5,198 bases of DNA, taken from assembly GCA_001824645.1 (NCBI GenBank), contig MHYD01000091.1:1010-6207 (forward strand), given 5' to 3'. Position 1 is the first letter of the stretch. Each line of letters begins with the position of its first letter. The notes under the pieces are model-generated. The model was not told the origin of the DNA and searched no databases. It was given only the letters and a program-made list of their open reading frames with translations. Positions 1-4,839 of this stretch are shown piece by piece. Made by a program: the position numbers and the translations under genes. Source of the DNA: Planctomycetes bacterium RBG_13_46_10. GTDB lineage: Bacteria > Planctomycetota > Phycisphaerae > Sedimentisphaerales > Anaerobacaceae.

Positions 1-394
1 GCTCTTCAACCTTTTTGTTTGTCCAATCGGCCAGGTCAACCCGACGAAGCCATTCTGTAACACTACGGTCAAGCTCAGCACCGGTCAATCCCTTAATTGC
101 TCCGAAAAAGGCTAAAACTTTACCTACCTTCATTTTTCGATATAGGCCGCGTTCCTCCGGCATATAGCCGATTCGAGCTTTAGCCCGAGTAGTTATTCCA
201 TCATTAAATATTTTTATCTGTCCGCTGTCCGGCTGGATTATATTCATAATCATGCGGATGGTGGTGGTCTTGCCGGCGCCATTTGGCCCTAAAAAACCAT
301 AGACGCTGCCGGCCGGCACGCTCACGCTAAGGTCATCTACTGCATTGACATTGCCGAAAGACTTGCTTACGCTTTCCAGTGTTAGTGCATTCAT
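1..394 (-). CDS. ABC transporter ATP-binding protein, ABC-2/NatA-YhaQ type (3' part outside window)
   Basis: This is the nucleotide-binding subunit of an ABC transporter. It would hydrolyse ATP on the cytoplasmic face of the membrane to drive a separate permease. About 131 codons are visible on the reverse strand. The Walker A motif GPNGAGKTT is at residues 36-44, and the Q-loop region reads GYMPEERGLYRKMKV at 76-90. The PEERG form, with Glu where most ABC ATPases have Gln, is what I know from the COG4152 (YhaQ/NatA-like, DUF4162) group, which pairs with ABC-2 type permeases. The signature motif, Walker B and C-terminal domain lie beyond position 1. The ATG at 394 is preceded by GGAG with about 10 nt spacing. 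A second ATG at 390 is out of frame. A strong promoter lies 65 bp upstream. The gene is divergent from the macrodomain gene. The substrate cannot be deduced; a permease gene is expected just outside the window. Confidence 0.93.
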   Translation of the reverse strand, partial: MNALTLESVSKSFGNVNAVDDLSVSVPAGSVYGFLGPNGAGKTTTIRMIMNIIQPDSGQIKIFNDGITTRAKARIGYMPEERGLYRKMKVGKVLAFFGAIKGLTGAELDRSVTEWLRRVDLADWTNKKVEE

Positions 395-439
395 ACTTAT
401 TCGACTCCGCTTGGCTAAGCCGGACACACATCCTTCAGA

Positions 440-454
440 CAGAATAAATTTCTG
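440..454. repeat. Short inverted repeat at the predicted start site of the ABC gene
   Basis: CAGAA-TAAAT-TTCTG forms a perfect 5-bp inverted repeat with a 5-bp centre. It sits directly on the predicted transcription start of the divergent ABC promoter. The position suits a small repressor operator, for example of the GntR/YtrA or MarR kind often linked to such transporters. The repeat is short enough to occur by chance and no regulator gene is in the window. Confidence 0.25.
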
Positions 455-458
455 CCTT

Positions 459-486
459 ATTGTATGAACCGGCGGGATTATGTCAA
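459..486 (-). promoter_or_regulatory. Sigma70-type promoter for the ABC ATPase gene
   Basis: Read on the minus strand there is a perfect -35 box TTGACA (486-481), a 16-nt spacer and a -10 box TACAAT (464-459, five of six consensus bases). Transcription would start near 452, giving a leader of about 58 nt before the ATG at 394. This is the best promoter match in the window. It is a sequence match only; no start site is known. Confidence 0.6.
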
Positions 487-533
487 TATTATCTTGCTGT
501 CATATAAGAATATACAAACCAACATTTCCTGAC

Positions 534-554
534 AAATTTATGCCTTATAAATTT
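534..554. repeat. AT-rich inverted repeat upstream of the macrodomain gene
   Basis: AAATTTAT-GCCTT-ATAAATTT is a perfect 8-bp inverted repeat around a 5-bp centre, 65 bp before the macrodomain start codon. It could be an operator or a cruciform-prone promoter element. I see no well-spaced -35/-10 pair for the macrodomain gene. TATAAA at 546-551 inside the repeat lacks a correctly spaced -35 partner. A in poorly conserved form TTCAAT-N15-TATTCT (559-585) is the next best guess. Confidence 0.3.
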
Positions 555-619
555 TACTTTCAATTCATCTCTATTAAAGTATTCTATTAGCTTAACGAGG
601 GCTTAAGGAGAGTAATGCT

Positions 620-1159
620 ATGAAAGTAAAGATAAACAAATGCGTTTTAGAGCTGGTTGAGGGTGACATCGCGGAAATGCACACTGACGCCATTGTTAAC
701 GCTGCCAACGCTCAATTAATATTAGGTGGAGGTGTTGCGGGAGCAATCAGGAAAAAAGGCGGTCCGCAAATCCAACAGGAATGTAATAAAATCGGGGGAA
801 CTTACGTAGGGGGAGCTGTAATCACAACCGGCGGTAATCTGAAAGCAAAATATGTGATTCATGCCATTGGGCCGCAAATGGGCGAAGGCGATGAAGACCG
901 TAAATTAAAAGACGCCACGCTTAATTCACTGAAAATAGCTGATGAAAATAATATTAAAAGCGTTTCTTTCCCGGCAATCAGCACCGGCATTTTCGGTTAT
1001 CCTATTCAGAGATGTGCTGAAATAATGCTCGCAACAGCTATTGACTACCTTAAAGGCAAAACAGGCATAGAAAAAGTTGTCTTTTGTCTCTTTGGTCGGG
1101 ATAGTTATAAAGTTTTTGAAAACCGGCTAAAACAGGAACTACCCAGGCTCGGCGTCTGA
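620..1159 (+). CDS. Macrodomain protein (Af1521/YmdB-like ADP-ribose binder or hydrolase)
   Basis: This is a stand-alone macrodomain of 179 residues, which is the usual size of a single-domain protein of this family. Such proteins bind ADP-ribose in the cytoplasm, and many remove it from acidic residues or deacetylate O-acetyl-ADP-ribose. The visible binding-pocket motifs are GDI at 15-17, DAIVNAAN at 23-30, the glycine loop GGGVAGAIRKKGG at 36-48, YVIHAIGP at 78-85 and the phosphate-binding loop STGIFGYP at 121-128. The GGGVAGAI form resembles the archaeal Af1521-type branch more than the GGGVDGAI form of MacroD/YmdB. Which reaction it performs cannot be decided from sequence. The start is supported by AAGGAG at 605-610, 9 nt before the ATG. 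No ADP-ribosyltransferase, NUDIX or sirtuin gene lies in the window, so a toxin-antitoxin role is not indicated. The gene appears monocistronic. Confidence 0.95.
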   Translation: MKVKINKCVLELVEGDIAEMHTDAIVNAANAQLILGGGVAGAIRKKGGPQIQQECNKIGGTYVGGAVITTGGNLKAKYVIHAIGPQMGEGDEDRKLKDATLNSLKIADENNIKSVSFPAISTGIFGYPIQRCAEIMLATAIDYLKGKTGIEKVVFCLFGRDSYKVFENRLKQELPRLGV

Positions 1160-1227
1160 AAAATATTTTATCAATCACATCTTGTCGAAGAAAAAATCTG
1201 CCTGCGGCTTTAAGAATCCTTTTAGCA

Positions 1228-1349
1228 AGTGACAGATTATCGAGAAAGGGAGGCGTGAGCCTCCGTGCTCCTTGCCATCCCGTTAACTATGTTCCATCTC
1301 ATAGTAAAATTGTTTCTCGTGGAGATTACGTAATTTAATTTCTGTGACT
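1228..1349 (+). other. Nested stem structure, possible structured RNA or macrodomain 3' UTR
   Basis: Several inverted repeats nest inside each other here. The outer arms AGTGACAGA (1228-1236) and TCTGTGACT (1341-1349) pair with one G-G mismatch. Inside, CGAGAAA (1241-1247) pairs perfectly with TTTCTCG (1313-1319). Within that lie two hairpins: GGAGGC-GTGA-GCCTCC (1249-1264) and ACTATG-N8-CATAGT (1286-1305). The 6-bp GC hairpin has a GTGA loop, which is a GNRA tetraloop only if the plus strand is transcribed. Together this draws as a branched RNA with a three-way junction. A weak terminator-like hairpin follows at 1361-1384. I match it to no known RNA family and see no clear promoter of its own, so it could be the 3' UTR of the macrodomain transcript, or chance pairing in AT-rich DNA. 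Confidence 0.3.
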
Positions 1350-1360
1350 ACAAATATTCT

Positions 1361-1384
1361 GAGAAAGTACAGTTTCCCTTTTTT
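1361..1384 (+). terminator. Weak rho-independent terminator candidate
   Basis: GAGAAA (1361-1366), a 6-nt loop and TTTCCC (1373-1378) pair with a single A-C mismatch. They are followed directly by six T's (1379-1384). The stem is weak, but the hairpin-plus-T layout would end a plus-strand transcript running from the macrodomain gene through the nested structure upstream. Confidence 0.3.
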
Positions 1385-1795
1385 AACAAACCATTCTTTT
1401 GATATATTAAACGGCGCAAATATAACAGGGATTGCCTGGCAAAACAGCTTCAGATCACAAATTAACCATCAATGTTAAAATATAGAAATTAAAGGCCTCA
1501 TATAAAAAATAGCTTAGAGTTGCTTATTTAGTTGACTATAATAATCAACCTTGTAGAATTCATGCGGTTGAAAGATTACGATAACAGAAGGGGGTTGTTT
1601 TGCCTCAAGAAATCGATTTCTTTCAGTCGATATGATTTAAGAGGTATTTTAAGTAAGAGGGCTGATGAGTCCTGCGTTAAAATTGAAAAATGTCTTAAAT
1701 AATTTGGAGCAACTTTTCTAAGCAGGGATTGCATATAAATTCGCACTTCCTTTTTGGAAATGGATACTCCACCATACAATACGACGGATCGATTT
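1385..1795. other. Intergenic stretch without a confident gene
   Basis: This AT-rich stretch precedes the methyltransferase gene. It contains the palindrome listed separately, a 10-bp direct repeat CAGGGATTGC (1426-1435 and 1723-1732), and GTTGA-N9-TCAAC (1531-1549) enclosing TATAAT at 1537-1542. That TATAAT has no good -35 box at 17 bp. A 46-codon plus-strand frame runs from ATG 1562 to TAA 1700-1702, and a leucine-rich 52-codon minus-strand frame covers 1731-1576. Neither has a convincing ribosome site or a family I recognise, so neither is called as a gene. Confidence 0.4.
1607..1622. repeat. Perfect 16-bp palindrome, operator candidate
   Basis: AAGAAATCGATTTCTT reads identically on both strands with no spacer. 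It lies about 170-190 bp upstream of the methyltransferase start codon. Perfect palindromes of this length are typical of homodimeric regulator sites. No regulator is encoded nearby, so its user is unknown. Confidence 0.35.
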
Positions 1796-2704
1796 ATGAA
1801 TAAACAGAAAATAAAATCATCACGTGAGCTTGGCTTGGAATTAGCTTCAATTTGTGGCACGCATTTCCTCAAGCTCGAAAACCTGCATTATGGTTATTGG
1901 ACTCTGGACCTTAAAGTAGATTTAGCAAATCTACACAAAGCACAGGAGCAATATACCGATTTTCTGATTTCCAATATCCCCCACGGGGTGAAGACTATTT
2001 TGGATGTCGGATGCGGCACAGGAAATATAGCCAGGAAGCTGATTGATAAAGGCTACACGGTGGATTGTGTCAGCCCAAGCCCCTTTTTAAATGAGCGGGT
2101 TCATGCTTTATTGGGGGACAGAGTACATATATATGAAAGTTTATATGAACAGTTCAAAACCGACCACAAATATGACCTCGTTTTATTCAGCGAGAGCTTC
2201 CAGTATATTAACATGGAACAGGCGATGAAAAACACCGAGGAATTGCTCAACAAGGATGGTTATTTGTTAATATGCGATGTTTTTAAAATTGATACAGACC
2301 AAAAAGGCATCATGGGAGGCGGGCACAAATTAAAAAAATTCCACGATATAATAGCAAAATATCCTTTCGAGCCTGTTAAGGACATCGATATTACGCCGCA
2401 GACAGCACCAAGCCTTGACCTGCTCGATGAAACATTGAAAAATGTAGCAGCTCCTGCTATAGAAGCAAGCCTTGATTATTTCAGCAATAAATATCGGCTG
2501 ATGGCCAAGATTCTGCGATGGAAATACAGGAAGCAAATAGAACGCGTGTATGCCAAATATCTCAATGGAAAAAGGTCAGCCGAAGATTTCAGAAAATATA
2601 AAACATATCGATTCCTTCTTTACAAGAAAGCATGTCCGGTTATCCCCTGTATAAGCATAGCCGAAAATCGCCAAAAGCCTGCATTAAGCAACGTTGCCCC
2701 ATAA
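1796..2704 (+). CDS. Class I SAM-dependent methyltransferase, substrate unknown
   Basis: The protein is a predicted S-adenosylmethionine-dependent methyltransferase of 302 residues. The SAM-binding motif I, ILDVGCGTG, is at residues 68-76. The second strand ends in VDCVSPSP (89-96), a form reminiscent of cyclopropane-synthase-like enzymes (V-S/T-x-SP). A YDLVLFSESFQYI segment and a helix leading into DGYLLICDVF represent later strands of the Rossmann fold. An N-terminal segment LENLHYGYW (27-35) precedes the fold, and about 110 mostly helical, lysine- and arginine-rich residues follow it. There is no signal peptide or membrane segment. I chose ATG 1796 because a weak GGA lies 7 nt upstream and the sequence before it looks less protein-like. 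ATG 1760 and TTG 1754 are in-frame alternatives adding 12 and 14 residues. The gene stands alone, and neighbours give no hint of substrate (lipid, sugar and small molecule all remain possible). Confidence 0.9.
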   Translation: MNKQKIKSSRELGLELASICGTHFLKLENLHYGYWTLDLKVDLANLHKAQEQYTDFLISNIPHGVKTILDVGCGTGNIARKLIDKGYTVDCVSPSPFLNERVHALLGDRVHIYESLYEQFKTDHKYDLVLFSESFQYINMEQAMKNTEELLNKDGYLLICDVFKIDTDQKGIMGGGHKLKKFHDIIAKYPFEPVKDIDITPQTAPSLDLLDETLKNVAAPAIEASLDYFSNKYRLMAKILRWKYRKQIERVYAKYLNGKRSAEDFRKYKTYRFLLYKKACPVIPCISIAENRQKPALSNVAP

Positions 2705-2859
2705 GAACCATTTTGGTTTAGCTCAAAAATTTATAAACAGGAATTCTGTGCGAACTTAGCATCGAAGTAAAAAGATATGTGAAAAATCATAACTTATTTT
2801 TACAACATGTCTTGCGGTTAATATCCATTTAGAAATTTACCAATTCCTGGACCTGTTTC
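2705..2859. other. Intergenic region after the methyltransferase gene
   Basis: This is AT-rich sequence with no reading frame of interest. A small hairpin AACCA-TTT-TGGTT (2706-2718) lies immediately after the methyltransferase stop but has no T-run, so it is a poor terminator. I see nothing else until the promoter at 2860. Confidence 0.4.
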
Positions 2860-2888
2860 TTGACCTGACTCTTTATTTTTAATACTAT
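2860..2888 (+). promoter_or_regulatory. Sigma70-type promoter for the lipoprotein gene
   Basis: TTGACC (2860-2865, five of six -35 bases) is followed by exactly 17 nt and then TACTAT (2883-2888, four of six -10 bases). TATAAC at 2886-2891 is an overlapping alternative -10, but its 20-nt spacing is poor. Transcription would start near 2895, giving an unusually long leader of about 200 nt before the lipoprotein start at 3095. Confidence 0.5.
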
Positions 2889-2894
2889 AACCCC

Positions 2895-3094
2895 ACTTAT
2901 TGTGCATTTATGAATTTATATAGCGAGCTGTTTGATAACAAGCTAACAGCTCAATAGGGCAGGTAAATTTAATCCATACCGGATAAGAAAAGTTTTTTTC
3001 TTGTGACCTTGCCCAAGAGTGGTCTTTTTTAACGCTGTCAGTCGCTCGCCTGTTGTTTAGTCTTAGGGATATATACATTTTCATGGAGGAGAAT
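2895..3094 (+). promoter_or_regulatory. Long structured 5' leader of the lipoprotein gene, possible attenuator
   Basis: Three structures are visible. First, GAGCTGTT (2925-2932) pairs perfectly with AACAGCTC (2945-2952) around a 12-nt loop. Second, GGGCAGGT (2957-2964) pairs with ACC-T-TGCCC (3006-3014), leaving one bulged T, and encloses the hairpin AAGAAAA-GTTT-TTTTCTT (2985-3002). Third, GACC (3005-3008) can instead pair with GGTC (3021-3024), directly followed by six T's. The second and third use the same bases and exclude each other, as in transcription attenuators and riboswitches. A 15-codon frame, ATG 2910 to TAG 2957, overlaps the first hairpin but lacks a ribosome site. The sequence matches no riboswitch class I know. 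Pairings were found by eye without energy calculation. Confidence 0.35.
3005..3030 (+). terminator. Candidate intrinsic terminator inside the lipoprotein leader
   Basis: GACC (3005-3008) and GGTC (3021-3024) form a short stem followed immediately by TTTTTT (3025-3030). TT/AA (3009-3010/3015-3016) can add two inner pairs with a bulge on the 3' side. The stem is weak for an intrinsic terminator. Its interest lies in its place upstream of a start codon and its competition with the stem at 2957-3014. Confidence 0.25.
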
Positions 3095-4156
3095 ATGCCG
3101 TTGCGATTGTTAGTCACAGCTTTTTTATCTTGTTTTGTTATCGGAATAAGCGGATGCCGGTTTGATGGTGCACCACGACCTCGATTAGGCTGTTATCCAA
3201 GCTCAACTGGTGGTACAAAGTTCCTTGAATCCGGACATCTGGGTCCGCATCGATACAACTTCAGTTTGACCGAAAAGAACGGAATAGTATATACCTGCAA
3301 TGCAGGGCATGTTGATATTACTCATCTGAGAATAGCTGCCGATTGGACAGCCTACCTTACTGTAAAAAGCTATAACTGCTTAATGCGAAACAAACCCGGA
3401 TTTACATTCGGATTAAACGCTGACCGCTCCAAATATTTTATCAGGATCGCATATCCTGAATATTGGATGAGATTGCCTGAGGAAGATAAAGTGGAAATCG
3501 CTCGTGAGGCATCCATTAGCCTCGGACAGTACCTGGCTTTCACGGCAACTACCTGGCATGAAATTATGACATGGTTCGGCTATAAATGCATCGCATTTTT
3601 ACCTGAGTACCCCTCTGCATTTTCATGGGAAGATTCATTTTCTAATCTTCTTGGAACTTATATCGCAGCCCAGGCACTTCATGATAATCGCCGCAAATTC
3701 GATGAAGCGATGACTTTAGCTATCGATCATGAGCTTGAAAGTCTTGGCATTCAATCACAAAGCACCGCAAAAGAAGCCTCAGACAGTGTAAGAGGAAAAT
3801 GGTTTTCGGGTTATGCACTTTTTCTCGTTAGCATGAAGAAGAGAAATTTTGACATAGGCCTCGATAATGGTTATATCACACCCTCAATTGTTCCTTCTAT
3901 CAGCCAGTGCAGAAATGCTGTACCAAAGCCATATCCGGCTCCGACGCTTGACTATCTTTCTCAGAATGGTTTTTCCGTGAAAGTTGAAATTGAGCCAAGA
4001 GAATTTGAAAAAGGCAAAGTCCTGAATATTGCCTATTCTAATGCCGAAGCAAAAGGCAAGCGGATTGATCCGACCATTCACCTTGCTCAAATCATGAATT
4101 ACATCAAAAAAGAGGCTGCTGAAAAATATGGTGAAGATTTGATTTTAACAAATTAG
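3095..4156 (+). CDS. Putative lipoprotein, DUF4056-like
   Basis: The product is 353 residues with a lipoprotein signal: a Pro-Leu-Arg N-terminus, a hydrophobic stretch at residues 5-19 and a lipobox ISGC ending at Cys21. It should therefore be lipid-anchored on the far side of the inner membrane or at the outer membrane. The start at ATG 3095 is chosen for the strong GGAGGAG at 3085-3091 and because it puts the signal peptide right at the N-terminus. TTG 3053 and ATG 3083 are in-frame alternatives but lack such a site. The mature part resembles the uncharacterised DUF4056 family as I remember it: GHVDITHLR at 71-79 with Asp83, ATTWHEI at 151-157, and SAFSWED followed by SNLLG at 174-187. The His, Asp and Glu residues in these blocks could bind a metal or form an active site, but no reaction is established. 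The gene is transcribed alone, from a promoter with a long leader. Confidence 0.85.
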   Translation: MPLRLLVTAFLSCFVIGISGCRFDGAPRPRLGCYPSSTGGTKFLESGHLGPHRYNFSLTEKNGIVYTCNAGHVDITHLRIAADWTAYLTVKSYNCLMRNKPGFTFGLNADRSKYFIRIAYPEYWMRLPEEDKVEIAREASISLGQYLAFTATTWHEIMTWFGYKCIAFLPEYPSAFSWEDSFSNLLGTYIAAQALHDNRRKFDEAMTLAIDHELESLGIQSQSTAKEASDSVRGKWFSGYALFLVSMKKRNFDIGLDNGYITPSIVPSISQCRNAVPKPYPAPTLDYLSQNGFSVKVEIEPREFEKGKVLNIAYSNAEAKGKRIDPTIHLAQIMNYIKKEAAEKYGEDLILTN

Positions 4157-4183
4157 ACGATACTGCATTAAACAGAATATAAA

Positions 4184-4242
4184 ACTGATACACACCGGCC
4201 TCCGTGTCAGTCAGTGTTTAATTCAGTGTTTGTCAGTGTATC
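4184..4242. repeat. Cluster of short direct and inverted repeats before smpB
   Basis: The nine-base word TCAGTGTTT occurs at 4211-4219 and 4223-4231, with a one-base variant TCAGTGTAT at 4233-4241. The inverted counterpart GATACAC (4187-4193) pairs with GTGTATC (4236-4242). A local hairpin ACTG/CAGT plus ACAC/GTGT (4184-4211, two bulged bases) is an alternative. The unit spacing of 12 and 10 bp is close to one helical turn, which suits cooperative protein binding on one DNA face. It could equally be the end of the lipoprotein transcript, although no T-run is present. The rest of the 126-bp gap shows nothing else. Confidence 0.35.
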
Positions 4243-4282
4243 GCACTTGCCAAATTACGCATCTGCGGCTATCATTTAGCGA

Positions 4283-4768
4283 ATGGCAGCAAAACCACAC
4301 AAGCAAAAGGACGAAAAGACTCCAAGAGCGGTTAATAAAAAGGCTTATCACAATTTCGAGCTTGTCGAAAAAATCGAGGCCGGCCTTGAGCTATTGGGTA
4401 GCGAAGTAAAATCACTGCGGCTTGGCCAGGCAGACCTCGACGGCTCATACGCAAGAGTAAAAGATAATGAATGCTGGCTGGTTGGTGCAAAGATAGCCCA
4501 GTATCAACAAGCCGGACGAACCTCTCACGAGCCGACCAGAAAAAGAAAGCTGCTGCTGCATAAGATGGAAATCCGCAGGATAAAAACCAAGCTCGAGCAG
4601 CGGGGTTTCACTCTTGTGCCTCTGCAAATTTACTTCAATAGCAAAGGAAAAGCAAAAACAGAGCTGGCTTTAGCCAGAGGAAAACGGCAATATGACAAAC
4701 GAAGAACAATCACAGAACGCCAGCTTAAAAGAGACATCGACCGTAATACGAAGAAATATCGAAGATAA
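4283..4768 (+). CDS. smpB: SsrA (tmRNA)-binding protein SmpB
   Basis: SmpB binds the tRNA-like part of tmRNA and brings it to ribosomes stalled on broken mRNA, so that the nascent chain is tagged for degradation and the ribosome is released. At 161 residues it has the family's usual length. The diagnostic blocks are all present: NKKAYHNFELVEKIEAGLEL (18-37), GSEVKSLRLG (39-48) with the conserved Glu41, SYARV (55-59), SHEPTRKRKLLLHK (81-94), GFTLVPL (108-114), and ALARGKRQYDKR (129-140), which leads into the basic tail that inserts in the ribosomal A site and mRNA channel. ATG 4283 is the only sensible start, because an in-frame TAG lies at 4277-4279. It has no Shine-Dalgarno sequence, unlike most neighbours. 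The tmRNA gene ssrA is not in this window. The DUF1844 gene follows after 71 bp and may share the transcript. Confidence 0.98.
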   Translation: MAAKPHKQKDEKTPRAVNKKAYHNFELVEKIEAGLELLGSEVKSLRLGQADLDGSYARVKDNECWLVGAKIAQYQQAGRTSHEPTRKRKLLLHKMEIRRIKTKLEQRGFTLVPLQIYFNSKGKAKTELALARGKRQYDKRRTITERQLKRDIDRNTKKYRR

Positions 4769-4777
4769 ACAATAATG

Positions 4778-4824
4778 GATACTCGATGCTGATTACTCGA
4801 TACTCGTCGAGAATCGAGCATCGA
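4778..4824. repeat. TCGAT/ATCGA-rich direct and inverted repeat between smpB and the DUF1844 gene
   Basis: TACTCGAT occurs twice (4780-4787, 4794-4801) and GATACTCG twice (4778-4785, 4799-4806). TCGATGCT (4783-4790) is the perfect complement of AGCATCGA (4817-4824). Inside these arms, a 23-bp imperfect palindrome (4796-4818) has CTCGAT and ATCGAG ends. The transcript would form one long hairpin between the two genes. The whole 47 bp is built from one small word in both orientations, which looks like a dispersed intergenic repeat. It could also process or pause the smpB transcript. There is no T-run. Confidence 0.5.
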
Positions 4825-4839
4825 ACATTGAGGTGAGTT

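Noticed and set aside
1531..1549. TATAAT within GTTGA-N9-TCAAC as a promoter
   Set aside because: No acceptable -35 box at 16-18 bp and no confident gene close downstream; left as a remark only.
1661..1700. CTGATGAGTCC resembles the hammerhead ribozyme core start, with GAAAAATGTC further on
   Set aside because: Stem II cannot form: no GGAC-like partner of GTCC precedes the GAAA, and the flanking stems do not pair.
1426..1732. 10-bp direct repeat CAGGGATTGC (1426-1435, 1723-1732) as possible transposon target or att site
   Set aside because: No transposase, integrase or terminal inverted repeats between the copies; a 10-bp match in a region this size can occur by chance.
1576..1872. 98-codon minus-strand frame overlapping the methyltransferase 5' end
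   Set aside because: Its upstream half is antisense to the real methyltransferase gene; the remaining 52 codons from the internal ATG at 1731 are leucine-rich, match no family known to me and have only a distant GGAAG.
2330..2536. 68-codon minus-strand frame inside the methyltransferase gene
   Set aside because: Antisense shadow of a confident coding region with no start signals.
2908..3117. 69-codon minus-strand frame across the lipoprotein leader
   Set aside because: Covers the promoter-proximal leader and the lipoprotein start; no recognisable protein features.
3884..4090. 68-codon minus-strand frame in the lipoprotein gene
   Set aside because: Antisense shadow of the lipoprotein coding sequence.
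4184..4211. Hairpin as rho-independent terminator of the lipoprotein gene
   Set aside because: The stem has a two-base bulge and no T-run follows.
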